A DNA stretch of 64,000 nucleotides from Phanerochaete sordida (lineage: Eukaryota > Basidiomycota > Agaricomycetes > Polyporales > Phanerochaetaceae). The DNA lies in NCBI GenBank assembly GCA_019973155.2, contig BPQB01000052.1, positions 124,001-188,000 of the forward strand, given 5' to 3'. Below are positions 10,598-21,564 of this stretch, one piece after another. Made by a program: the position numbers and the translations under genes. Position 1 is the stretch's first letter. Each line of letters starts with the position of its first letter. Below the pieces are notes generated by a model that was not told where the DNA came from, searched no databases, and saw only the letters and a list, made by a program, of their open reading frames with translations.

Positions 10598-11327
10598 ATG
10601 TCCGATTGTCTAGTCAAGGGCCGCTTCTCTTCGACTCCTGAGGTCATAGAGGATCCAATCTACTTCTACGACAGGGATCAGCCATATTACGAGTGAGTGT
10701 AGACTCATCGTGGCGAGGATATTGCTAATGATAATCCAAGATTCACGAACGTCTCGCCTCATGAAGTCTGGTATGACGGAAAATTGTATCCTACCCCTGA
10801 GCATTGTAAGCGCGATCTCTTTCATCCAGCCTGCACGTCTGCTCACAAAACACAGTGTTTCAAGCTCAAAGATTCATGCAAACTGCGCCCGATATAGCGG
10901 AGCATATACGAATGCAGCCTTCATCCAAGTTGGCCCTCTCAGAGGCACGGCGTCTCCGTGAGCACTGCCGGAGCGACTGGTTCAAAGTCAATCGCGAGTG
11001 TATGGACCTAGCCCTGGAGGCAAAGTTCACGCAGCACTCGAGCCTGCACCAGTTGCTTCTGTCAACCGGCGACCGCGGTCTCGTCGAGGCGAGCCCTGTA
11101 AGTGCACCTCCGTCATGCATATCTGGGGTCAACGCTGAGACATCGCGCGGCAGGTGGATCCCTTCTGGGGATATGGCAGGGACAAGAAGGGCAAAAACGA
11201 GCTGGGGAAGGCCCTGATGAGACTCAGAGCGCAGCTGCGCGCAGTCGAAGAAGCGCAGAGACAGGGGCAGGGACAGGTGGTTCCCGTGGGCCGTGGACGT
11301 TCCCGAAGCACTAGCACTGTCCGCTGA
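10598..11327 (+). CDS. NADAR-domain protein, minimal form
   Basis: Spliced model: 10598-10692, 10741-10805, 10856-11097, 11154-11327 (191 aa). The protein is almost only a NADAR domain: IYFYDRDQPYYE, YPTPEH, FQAQRF, CRSDWFKVN, KFTQH, LLSTGDRGLVEASP, FWGYG and KNELGKALMRLR, with a short Arg/Gln-rich tail. Exons of 65 and 242 nt are the same lengths as in every other array member. It lies 184 bp downstream of the helical-bundle fusion gene on the same strand and lacks any N-terminal extension. Tyr replaces the usual Leu in the first motif. Likely a cytosolic or nuclear ADP-ribose-handling enzyme; substrate unknown. Confidence 0.87.
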
Positions 11328-11680
11328 AGGACCGTCCGTAGAGTCCGTGGGCCGCTGGCTCGGAGAATCGCGCATCTTTTCCCCTCTTGTCGATGGTCTT
11401 GAATTGTGGAAGCACTCTTATGTACTTTCGGACTGTGATGAATACTGCTGCCGACCCTGTGTTTGTATTGTACTTGTCCTACTACGACACTCAATGGATG
11501 TATTGTTCGTTCAGAACTGGTACAGTGATGTTTGAGCACCCGGGCGGCACGAGATGTGCCATGCATGCGCCAGAGCACCTCTAGCGAGTAACGCAGAACC
11601 ACGGGGTACCAGCTGCTCCTGTTGACCGTTGACTGGAAGCTTGTTTAGTCAAATCCTGTGAGAATTCTTTCGTCATGTAG

Positions 11681-11782
11681 AAATAGGGACGAAGCTTGGG
11701 AAGGCTCTTACAAGACCGCAGCGCCAGCTGCGCGCACTTTCAAGCGCATACAGACAGGCACAAGAAGCGTGGATTCTCTAAG
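11681..11782 (+). pseudogene. NADAR last-exon remnant
   Basis: An open stretch reads GTKLGKALT...QLRAL and stops at 11782, matching the C-terminal helix (NELGKALMRLR.QLRA) of the gene ending at 11327. No other NADAR exon is attached. It is a leftover of a further tandem copy. Confidence 0.65.
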
Positions 11783-12389
11783 AAATGTGGGCTCAGGTTG
11801 TCGACTGTAGACCTCGTCAATTTCTGAATGAGCACTCTGTGCCACTTTTCTTGTCTATCCAGCGCTGCAGAATAGTTGAGAGTACAATTCTATCTCTAGC
11901 GTGTGCTGGTAAAGTATTTCTGCTATTGCTGCGCTTATGCTGAGCGTGGACGAAATGTACGTGCATAAATGATATTTTGAGAATATCCGATGAGGCTACG
12001 TACGTCGCCTCGAACTTATCATTTTTCCAGCTCCATAGTTCCCAGCCGTTGCAATCAGTATACTCTGCAACGTACAGTTGGCTCGTACCCTTCTCTGCTC
12101 ATTTTTACACGAACGGTGCCTTTGCCGATGCCAACAGATCTCCCATCCATCACTGGGAAGGGCGCTTATAGACGCTGCTCTCCAGCATTTGCTTGACGAT
12201 CTCAAGCCCCGCTTGCAACAGGGCAAAGCTCGTCGCATAACACTGAACAGTACCAAATCCTGGCCTGGTATTGACATCAAGGTTAAGGTTACCAGGCTCT
12301 CACGCCCCAGACGCACACGCTCCCATCAAACCCAACCTTGGCCAAGCTGCGCGAAGCGTAGCGCGCGCCTGGCGCGCCTGCCTCCGCCC
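11783..12389. other. Intergenic between array members
   Basis: No gene is supported here. Open frames on both strands are short and lack recognisable domains. The 3' end carries the promoter of the gene at 12390. Confidence 0.4.
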
Positions 12390-13223
12390 ATGACGAGCCT
12401 CCCGCCATTCTCCCTGTCTGACGTCTCAGCGCTGGAGCCATGGATGCTCGCGTCGGGCATTGTGGTATGCATCGCGCTCGTGACGGCGCTGCAGCTCCAA
12501 GGTGCGTCTGTCCCCGCACGCGCGCGCAGTCCCGCTCACAAATGCCAGACCCGAAGCCGCGGAGACGGCGCGAGCGGAGGGAGAGGAGAGGGGCACCATG
12601 GGATCCAAACGCGCCGATTCTGTTCTACCACCGAGATGACCCGTATTATGAGTGCGTACGCTGCAGAGCATGGAGGGCGGGGCTGACACTGTACGTGCAG
12701 GTTTACGAACTTCTCGCCCCACGCCGTCGAGTTTGAGGGGAAGATCTATCCGACGTCTGAGCATCGTGCGCCCCACATCTATCTTGCTCATTCATCTCCC
12801 CGACACGTCCGCGTTAGTTTTTCAGGCCCACAAGTTCTTGCCAGCGCGTCCCGACCTCGCAGATCGCATCCGCAGAACGCGGTCGCCACGCGCGGCACTC
12901 GAAGAAGCGACGCGCTTGCGACGCGTACAGCGACGCGACTGGTACGATGTGAACATTGCAATGATGGACGTGGTCCTCGAGCGCAAGTTCACGCAGGACG
13001 CACGGCTGAAGGCGCTCCTCCTCGACACGGGCGAGCGCGAACTGGTCGAGGATAGCCCGGTGGGTGGCCTACGCAGAACGTTTGGTTTCGTACTGATGTT
13101 ACTTAGGTCGACTCGTTCTGGGGATGTGGCGCGGACGGACATGGGAGGAACGAGCTTGGAAAAGCGCTCGTGCGGCTCAGAGACAAGTTACGCAGACGAG
13201 AGAGCAGGAGTCGACAGCGATGA
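12390..13223 (+). CDS. NADAR protein with N-terminal hydrophobic (membrane) segment
   Basis: Spliced model: 12390-12501, 12549-12651, 12701-12765, 12818-13059, 13107-13223 (212 aa). Residues 19-36 (MLASGIVVCIALVTALQL) form one hydrophobic helix followed by an Arg-rich stretch (KPRRRRERRERR). That looks like a signal anchor with the NADAR domain on the cytosolic side by the positive-inside rule. NADAR motifs: PILFYHRDDPYYE, YPTSEH, RRDWYDVN, KFTQD, TGERELVEDSP, FWGCGADGHGRNELGKALV. The TM exon is separate from the NADAR exons, so the anchor was probably gained by exon joining. Decayed copies of this gene lie at 5118 and 7588. Confidence 0.86.
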
Positions 13224-13570
13224 GGGGCGTCGGCAGTAACTCTATTGGTGTCCCTTGTAGTGAGCACCTTGTATCTGTGCTCAATGTTCGTAGAGCTGAC
13301 TAAGGAAAAAGAAAATATTGTACATCTAAGTTCTTCGTGCGTGATTTGTCGGAAGTTCGATGCCACTCCGCTATTACATCTCGCCAATGCTTCCTCTCGG
13401 GGAAGCACGGACATGCTGTTTCTCAAGTGTCATGCGGCTCCGGCGAGGCTCCCTCATGGAAGCACAGCAACGCGCCGCGTCTTGTCTGCGCCTCGGGTGG
13501 CGCGCTCTCATTCTCAAGCCCTGCGGTCTAACCCCTCTACCCCGATTTGCCCTCCACCCTCCACCCCCTC

Positions 13571-14084
13571 ATGCACTACGCTGAGCATGGCCGAGCTGTC
13601 CTGAGTGGGCCTCACGCCAAGAGAAACAACCTGGTCAATTTCGCCTTCGATGCAACCACTTTGATCAATCAAGTGTCTACCCTGATATCCTTCCCGCCCG
13701 TGACCGTCGCCACCAACATCCTGCTGGCCGTTTTGAGGGCTGTACAAGTGCGTAACCAGTTGTCGTTAGTACACTCTAGGCGGGAGCTAAGAGGCGTCTG
13801 TAGGCGCTGTCTCGTGAGAGGGAGGCATGGTGCGGTTTGGCGAAGCGCTGTGCCGAGTACATCTACCTCATCCAAAATACCCAGCGCAATAGGACGGCCA
13901 TTCCGGAAGACATCCGAAGGTACATCTCTGACTCTGAGAGGTTATTTACTGTCTACGATCGTCGACCATCTTGAAGCACTCAGCCAAGTGATACAGCACG
14001 CTGCGCAGAATAGAGGAGAGCATAGGCCATATCGCCAGAGCTTCGCGTCTGCGGAAACTGTTTCGCACCACGGAGGTTACGTGA
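13571..14084 (+). pseudogene. Stand-alone MLKL-NTD-like helical-bundle gene, interrupted by a stop
   Basis: Model: 13571-13747, 13804-13940, 13997-14084 (133 codons before a stop). Exon 1 gives FDATTLINQVSTLIS...LAVLRAVQ, exon 2 gives EAWCGLAKRCAEYIYLI, and exon 3 gives LRRIEESIGHIARAS, the same helical bundle and same intron positions as in the gene at 8669. An in-frame TGA at 14082-14084 cuts the last helix; after it the frame continues with LFHTDIDRAQGLL, the expected helix, to about 14208. It was therefore longer once. It may still make a truncated protein. The next gene, at 14314, is a NADAR gene on the same strand, so the two could be halves of a former fusion gene. Confidence 0.7.
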
Positions 14085-14313
14085 AAAATTCAGCTGTTCC
14101 ATACTGATATAGACCGTGCCCAAGGCTTGCTGCAGCTTGCCTTGTCGTTGCACACTGTGTGCGCAGCTGGAACTGCTGCAAACGATGCGCCAGTCCCGCA
14201 GGCAGAGGTGAGCACTCTTGTTTGGGGCTGGTCGGCGCGCGCTGAGACATGGGCAGCCTGCCGCCAGTTTAACTGTCACGAACCTCCTCGGAGCCGCTGT
14301 CGAGTTCACTGCC

Positions 14314-15119
14314 ATGGCTGCGATTACGGCGGTGGTCCTGCCGCCCGCTATTGCTGCCGCGTCCGTCAGTGTGTGCAGTCATGTGTGGAGTAGTCCAGGG
14401 AGCTGATCACAGGTCGCAGTCTGGCCGGTACGCGCGGTGTACCGCACGCTGGTGGGAAGCTCAAACCGCCCTTCGCCTGCTAGGGCGCAGCGGACGGTGC
14501 GGTGGACGGAGGCGCCAGTGATGTCTTGCAACAGGAACGAGCCATACTATGAGTGTGTTTGTCCCAGCTTGTGCAGTCCCGTAGATGCTCATCTTTACCA
14601 CAGGCTCACAAACGGTGCCCCGTATACCGCCACGTTTGAGGAGCGTGTCTACCCGACCGCCGAGCACCGTGCGTCTGAACGCGCTTCGTCGTTCGCCTTG
14701 GTGCTGACACGCACCAGTATTTCAGTCCTTCCGCTTCTACGGGACACGCCCAGACCTTGCGGAGCGCATCCGCACCGCGACCTCGCCGCGCGCTGCGCGT
14801 GAGGAGGCGGAGCGACAACGCAGGGACCAGCGCCATAACTGGAGCAAGGAGCAGCTCGAGATGATGGACTGCGTCCTCGCACACAAGTTCGCGCAGCACG
14901 CTGCGCTTGCAAACGTGCTCCTCGGCACGGGCTACCGGTATCTTGTGCTGAACAGCTATGTGAGTACATGGGCAGTGCAACCAAAATCCACGAGTGAGTG
15001 ATGACGGGGATCAGGACGACGCATTTTGGGGCTGTGGACCCAAGGGCCAAGGGCGTAATGAGCTCGGCAAGGCGTTGATGCGGCTGAGGGACAAGCTGCG
15101 AGGCAGTGGGCAGGTTTGA
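14314..15119 (+). CDS. Divergent NADAR protein with N-terminal hydrophobic segment
   Basis: Spliced model: 14314-14364, 14413-14552, 14604-14668, 14718-14959, 15015-15119 (200 aa). The N-terminus MAAITAVVLPPAIAAAS followed by VAVWPV is hydrophobic and may be a membrane anchor or signal. The NADAR core keeps YPTAEH, LLGTGYR, FWGCG and GRNELGKALMRLRDKLR, and the standard 65- and 242-nt exons. It is the most divergent copy: the first motif reads PVMSCNRNEPYYE instead of PILFY.R..PYYE, FTNF is replaced by LTNG, and VEDSP by VLNSY. Ligand specificity may have changed or been lost. Exon 1 is the least certain part; open frame continues upstream of the ATG. Confidence 0.75.
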
Positions 15120-16092
15120 GTGGATGCGCTGTGCCATATATACATTGACTGCCTAGTACGTTGGATGATGAGCTCGTAACTTTGTGTATAAGATGACTTG
15201 GTCAAGGCCATGCGATCTTCATTCCGTACGCCTGCGGCTTATAGCTCTTCGGGATGAGAAGCGTTACCTTAGTAAATTCTGTCAATGACTACAGCGGTTC
15301 TCGCCATTCAGGGCCAACATTCAGCCCGGCGCGGTATTGCGTTGATATGCATATTTGGCATTTTGCGCGTTTTACTCAATATCAATTTCTGTCGCCTTCC
15401 TAGACCACGCTCAGTCACAATTGCCACAGAAAATTAAATTCATGGGTTACACACCACACATATGTTCGACTTTAGTGCTGGCTGAGAGCTACATTACGAA
15501 TCACCGCCTCGCACGAAGCACTGGGCCTATCCCGCCTTGTTCCACCACAGCGTGTTTCTATTTCTCCCCTTAGATATACCTGATGACTTAATCTACAGTC
15601 ATTAATACAACACATTTATAGACGCAAGGACGCTACGAAGTCAGCACGGCCAACATAGCCGTCTACAACAATATCAATACTTACGCCTCGACGGTGAGGG
15701 GTCCTCAGGGTCCGCGGTACCCGGGGTCCCGGGGTTTTGGTAGACGCGCGCTGGCCGACATGTTCGTCAACACGGGAGCTTACGCTGCCCAGTCTTAGCC
15801 AGGTCGGCTCTCGGGGCTCCGAAACTAAGAAAGGGACCTCTACATATGGCACGCGCCGCCGCAGAGGCGCAGCCTCGCAGCGCACGCTTCTTTCGCGCCA
15901 GGCTCCCGCCGCGCCGCTCCCACACTTCCTGCCTCTCGCCCCGGCGCCCGTGTAGCATGCATGTGAGCTGCATGCGCAGTTTCCATCAAACCTAGCGGCG
16001 AGGATGCTATATGTACTGCTACCGGGCTCGTGTTTCCCGCCACAACCATACCATTCCCGGATACCCAAGCGCAAGCCAAGGGCGTTGAAGAC
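15120..16092. other. Intergenic, no gene seen
   Basis: AT-richer spacer with short open frames only. A frame on the minus strand (15616-16344) overlaps the next gene's first exons and shows no domain; I treat it as a shadow. Confidence 0.4.
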
Positions 16093-16884
16093 ATGGACCC
16101 CGTGATAATTGGAGGCACTATTGCCGGCGCCCTCGCCCTTGCTGCCGCTGTGGGGGCGTATATTGGTGAGCGGTTGCGTTTGAAGAGCATGGAACGAGTA
16201 CGTTGACAGGTGGCAGTCGTGCCGCGGCGGAACGGCGGATACAAGCACCTCAAGAAGCCCGCGCGGGGACACACTGGCCCGATCCTGTTCTACGACCGCG
16301 GAGACCCGTACTACGAGTGTGTTGCACCCTGCAAGGAGGTGCACGGACGCTGATCAGGTCCAGGTTCACGAACTTCTCACCACATGCCATCGAGTTCGAG
16401 GGCAAGATCTACCCGTCGTCCGAGCACCGTGCGTTCCCTCCCCGCCTATCCTCGCGCTCGCTGACGCCGGCTCCAGTGTTCCAGGCGCACAAGTTCCTCG
16501 GCACGCGGCCAGACATTGCGGAGCGCGTGCGCGCCGCACCGTCGCCGCGCGCGGCGCTCGAGGAGGCGACGCGCCAGCGCGCGCACGTGCGCCCCGGCTG
16601 GCGCCAGGTGAACATCGCGAGCATGGACACCGTGCTTGCGCTCAAGTTCGCGCAGCACGCGGACCTTCGCCAGCTCTTGCTCGACACTGGAAATCGTGTG
16701 CTCGTCGAGGATAGCCCTGTGCGTACCTCCTACTGCCCTCTTGGGGTCATTACTGACGAGGAGTTAGGTGGATTCGTTCTGGGGCTGCGGCGCAGACGGG
16801 AAGGGGAGGAACGAGCTGGGAAAGGCCTTGATGCGGCTGCGCGACAAGCTGCGCCAGCAGGCGAGGCTGGGTGGGCGGCTGTGA
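16093..16884 (+). CDS. NADAR protein with N-terminal hydrophobic (membrane) segment
   Basis: Spliced model: 16093-16165, 16217-16316, 16364-16428, 16477-16718, 16768-16884 (198 aa). Residues 4-24 (VIIGGTIAGALALAAAVGAY) are a clear single hydrophobic helix followed by basic residues (PRRNGGYKHLKK), an N-terminal anchor. NADAR motifs: GPILFYDRGDPYYE, YPSSEH, FQAHKF, RPGWRQVN, KFAQH, LLDTGNRVLVEDSP, FWGCGADGKGRNELGKALMRLRDKLR. Same exon lengths as the gene at 12390, including the 117-nt last exon. Convergent with the two-NADAR gene that follows on the minus strand. Confidence 0.87.
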
Positions 16885-17501
16885 GCGGTGGTGGCCCTCA
16901 TTGGTACGGAAGATGGACCATGTTTTCGATATTTCATGTTTTGAGGCATGCATCTGCGGTAATGACGGCCACGTTGCAGACCATGACCCTCCGAACTATT
17001 CTCCATCGCGCGGCTGCTTATCCAGATATCCAAGGGTGACAATTCGTGCGAACTTTATATGGCGCAGTCTAGATTGAGACGACCGAAATGGGTTGGGCCA
17101 GGTCGATTCCAGTGCGTTGATACATCGACCTCTCACGTAGCCGCCTGAAAATCGCAGACTATTATGTGCATCGGTCATCTCTAGGGCCAAGATTGACCTT
17201 TTGGAGCAGGAATCATGTCGCGAAAAATACGATGAGACAAACATACAAAGAGTTACAGAGCATGAGACGGAACGAAACCCAAAATGAAGGGCATACTTAT
17301 GAGGAGCGCAGCCTCCAGTATAACTCCCCCTACTTCGTGCCAGGGGTGGCAGTGCGGTACGGATGTACGCCGTTGGCGGCATGATGGGGAGGGTCCATGA
17401 AGGAATTGCTCGCCGCACTGTCCTTGACCGGCTCCTCGTAGCTCGACCCAGCGCCGTCGTCGCTGGCAGGAAGGGAGATTGATACCGGATCGAACGCGCC
17501 A
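16885..17501. other. Convergent intergenic region
   Basis: Space between two convergent NADAR genes. Bases 17330-17501 may belong to the C-terminal tail of the minus-strand gene if a frameshift or unrecognised intron joins its alternative frame. Confidence 0.4.
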
Positions 17502-20117
17502 TCAATGGGAGGTGTCTGGGGAGCCGTCGAGCGGCGGCTGCCAGGTGTCTGTCTGACAAGCGTGGGCGGGCGACGAACGGGCGTCGGAGAGCGGTGCGGC
17601 GTCGGCTCGGCGGGCCTGTCGTGCGGAGGTGGGGTCGCACGTCGTGGTAGCGATCCCGGGGGGCTCGTCTGCGCCACTACACTTATGATGTTCCTGCGTA
17701 TGCTGTCCGGCACAGGCGTCCGCAAACGGCGGATGATAGACAGTCGGCGCCAGCGCCGCCGTTGAACGCTGCCCTGCGTCCCGTTGGTGCGCGCAAGGCG
17801 GGAAAGCGTTCGCTGGCGATGCCTCATGAGCATCTTCCTCGCGGAAGCGCGTCCTCAGCCGCATCAGAACCTTTCCAAGTTCGTTGCGGCCCTTCATGTC
17901 CTTGCCGTAGCCCCAGAACGCGTCGACCTGCCAGTCAGATCAGCAGCACATCGAACACGCGACCGATGAACACTCACCGGGTTCGCTTGTACGAGCTCGT
18001 GATTGCCCGTCGAGAGGAGTAGCGTGCGAAGCTCCGGGTGCTGGATGAATTTCGCCTCAATGACATCCTCCATGACACTGATATTGATTTTAAACCAGTC
18101 TGATCGTTGATTCGGGCGCAGCCGCGTCGCCTCGGCTCGTGCAGCGCGCGACGTTGGTTGCAGGCGAATATGTTCGGCGAGCGCATCCGCATGGCCCTGA
18201 AACTTGTGCGCCTGGAACACTATTGCGAACACTAATCAGCCGTCTTCTCTGGCGAGAAAAACAACAAGCTACTGACGGTGCTCAGAAGTAGGATACGACT
18301 TCCCGCGGTGCAACATCGGGTGTGGGGAGGTGTTCATGAACCTGCAATGCGATGAAGCATCTTGGAATTACCGAAGATGAGCCCGTGCTTACTCAAAATA
18401 CGGCTGGTATCGCTCGTAAAAGTAAATTGTCGACAACGGTGAATGCGCTGTCGAGAAAACAGTATTGGACAATGATCCATAGTCGCCTTCAAGTTCAACA
18501 TAACCCAAACTCACAGGGAGAATCGACGTAGACAGCGTTGTGAGGAACCAACGGTAATGATGGTAGAGGCCGTTGCATCTGGTATCTGCCGCCCGTCTGC
18601 AGTATTTGAGATTATCGATCGCAAAGACAGATCACTACGGAGAGTGCGTACCGGGGTATTTCCGACATAGGGGATCGGGTTCTGTGAGGCAGCCTCGTCG
18701 ACGGACACGCTGGCACGGAATGAGCCCGCGCCCTCGGTCATATCTGCGCGCAATCGGTCGCGGGCGCGCATAAGGGCCTTGCCAAGCTCGTTCCGCCCGT
18801 GTTTGTCCTTGCCGTAGCCCCAGAAGGCGTCGATCTGCAGAAATACTATCTATGGGTATCCTTGCTACGCGGGCACAGACCGGCACTTACGGGGCTCGCG
18901 TACACAAGTTCGCGGTTGCCCGTGCTCAGGAGCATGTCACGGAGAAACGGGTGCTGCGTGAACTTCGCGGCCACGACGTCCTCCATCACGCTGATGTTGA
19001 CCTCGAACCAGTCGCTGCGCTGCAGACGCCGCAGTTGAGTCGCCTCGCTCAAGGCTTCGCGCGAGGTCGGTGCGGTTCGGATGCGCTCTGCAAGATCGGG
19101 GCGTTTGCTGATGAATTTCTGGGCTTGGAACACTGCGATGTGTCAGGTTCCGGTCGAGGGCACAGATAAGGGGAGGATGTCACGTACAGTGCTCAGACGT
19201 CGGGTACTCCTTGCCCTCGAACATGACGGGATACGCCGCGAAGTTCGTGAACCTATTGCGCTAGCGTTAGCGCGCGGAAGCTGCAAACAGGGCGCGACGT
19301 ACTCGTAGAATGGCTGGTCCTTCTCGTAGAATAGGAGCGGACTTTCGTCAAGCTGTGGCCGATTCTTCTTGCGCTCGGGCATTGGGCGCGTCATAAGCTC
19401 TGTCGAGCTGTCTACGCTGTGCCGCTCTTCGTCGTCCACCTTCTTGTCCTTCTTCTTCCACCCGAACCGTGAGGCAATGCTGAAGCTCTTTTTGCGTTCG
19501 CTGCTGTCGCGCTTGGCCCGCTGCTCTGCGTCATCCCGTTCACGCCGCTGGGGCTCGAGCTGCGCCTGTTCCTTGGAATCCTTGCCACGCTTTCTCTGCT
19601 CCAGCTCTCCGGCCTCACGGTTCTGCCGCACGCGGTCTTCCTCGTCGCGCTGCCTCCGTTCTTCGTCACGCTTTCTCCGCTCCTCCTCACCTCTCTGCCT
19701 CTGCTCCACCTTCGTTCGCTCCTGTTCCCTCCGCTCCGACGCTCCCTCCCGCTCTACGTGTCCGTTGCCGTGCGCCGGCTGGTCGTTTCGCATGTTGCTG
19801 TAGGCTTCGCCGCGCTGTCTCTGGTCCTCTGCGTCGCGCGCCTTGAGATCCCTTGCGCTGCTCGCTCGCTGCGCACGATGTTTGGCGTACTCTTCCTGTA
19901 CTCTCTGCGTCTCCGCCACCTCCACCACCTCCGACTGTGCATGCCGTTCGGCCTCTCGCTGCGCGAGCTCTTGTATCAGCTTCTTCAGCATCTTCCGTGT
20001 ACTCTGCGTGCTCTGCTTTTTTCGGTGCGCCTCGAGCCGTTCTGCCTCTTCAGCCTGGTGCTGTGCGTGTCCGCGTGCGATCCAGTCTTCGACGCGGTGT
20101 ATAGGGATGTCTACCAG
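17502..20117 (-). CDS. Coiled-coil protein with two NADAR domains
   Basis: Exons (minus): from about 20117 to 19303, then 19252-19188, 19132-18891, 18834-18652, 18596-18515, 18447-18393, 18341-18277, 18219-17978, 17927-17502. The first 200 residues are a highly charged Glu/Arg/Gln coiled coil. NADAR 1 runs from PLLFYEKDQPFYE to NELGKALMRARDRLR. A 60-residue Ser/Pro linker joins it to NADAR 2, from IYFYERYQPYFE to GRNELGKVLMRLR. The join between the two (introns 18651-18597 and 18514-18448) has GTACGC and GTGAGT donors and keeps phase exactly. Without it the second domain has no start codon. The first in-frame ATG is at 19991; true 5' exons are unresolved. The tail after 17830 is uncertain, since another frame (17330-17833) looks like a better proline-rich tail. 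Confidence 0.75.
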
Positions 20118-21564
20118 AGGTAGTTCGGTGTTTTACTGTTCGTGGCCTCGCTCGGCTGCTACTGGCGTCTGCTAAGTATGCACGAACGACGCCTGAGTGT
20201 CGTCTTACCGTTTCGCAAGGAGGTCCGTGCGCAGCTCGGGGTCGGCTCTGAATGCGCGGGAATCTTGCGGTGGCCAGCGCTTGGACGGCGAGCGGACGGT
20301 CCATGGCCGCCTTGCATGGAAGGCTGGAACATTGAGTTTGGGATGCAGGGTCTGATGTGGGATGGAATTCCTCGCGGCCCATACCGGACATATCCTCACG
20401 AGGATAGTTCTGCCCGAGCTCGAGTTCCAGTCAGGTATATGTTCGGTTGGGCTACACCTGCAGTCTCACCACGACACAAGCCTCCACTACAAGTGCACCT
20501 GCATGAACACGATCCATCGTGAGGTCAAGACCGCTATCAGCGTTTCTGTATACATAACCTTGTTAGCTAGAGCGAAGTACATAGTGGCAAAAATGAACAG
20601 ATGAACAGAATGTGGAATATGATTGTGGTTGACACTGCACAGCACTGGCACAAAACTCGACTCAAGCGAAGATCGAGTGCAACAAAGAATCACCCACACT
20701 CGACCCACACTGCGAGCTGCGTTGTTGCTTCTACTAATGCATGGAAGACGGAGCTGGGTTTTGCTGCGCGCGAGGGCGAGCGTTTCGAAGGGACAAACAA
20801 GGACAAATATCGTGCTACAAATTCAGTCAGCTCCATTAATTTGGCCATAATCAATATATACAATACCGTAAGGCCCGAATTACCATGAAAGGCAAATTGC
20901 CTTATATGGTGAATTTCTGCTCTCTATAGGCTAAGGAAGCGTGCTTACTGTGGCTTGAGCATCGACTACTCGCAGTGTTTCGACCACGGATATGGCAAGT
21001 CTCAAGCAGACGAACTGATGGGCACTCTCCGAGTCGCAGCGTCGCTGTAGCTAGAGGAAGCTGTGCCGTAGGCACGGGTATCCTGCTAGTTCCATTCATT
21101 TTCGTCTAAAAATCCTTGCAGATTGAAAGTAATTGCAATCCCTGTAGCATTGAGAATCATAGAAATGCTGAAGCTGCTACACGAAGCGGCTACGGAGATC
21201 TGGCAGAGATACTTACTTGGCGTTGGCGGAGCGTGCAGCGCTACCTAGCCATTGCAAGCCCCATTGCACAACTTTGTGATGGCGTGTGCGGCTTTGCTCC
21301 TCGTGCTGGTGCAGGAGGTGGGAGGTGGGTCGCGGCAGCGCGGTGTGACCTACCGTAACATGCAACCATTCAGCCTGAGGCATGGTTTCAGATTATAAAC
21401 TAAGAGCTACTAATATTGTATATATGCATGCTTGGTTATCTATCAGGCGGTACCACTGCTGTATCAACGGTGTTCCTGCCCGACATCTCTTGGAATAAGG
21501 ACGAACGAGATTCAGAATGACCTTGAGCAGCACCGTCGCTCGAGATTCAGCGGTGATCGCGACG
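20118..21564. other. Mostly non-coding; possible 5' exon of the two-NADAR gene
   Basis: A minus-strand frame at 20205-20399 ends at a GTAAGA donor and could be an upstream exon of the coiled-coil gene, but no acceptor keeps phase. The rest (20400-21564) has no supported gene. Confidence 0.35.

Noticed and set aside
11996..12316. Possible helical-bundle relic upstream of the gene at 12390
   Set aside because: A few residues recall the first helix in one minus-strand frame, but the frame is broken and nothing further aligns.
18511..18771. End of the first NADAR gene at the TGA at 18511
   Set aside because: The same region contains an intron with strong splice sites (18651-18597). Splicing it changes frame and leads in phase into the second NADAR domain, which otherwise has no start codon.
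19369..19803. Plus-strand ORFs opposite the coiled-coil region
   Set aside because: They are Ser/Arg/Leu-rich mirror images of the Glu/Arg coiled-coil codons on the minus strand and have no domain.
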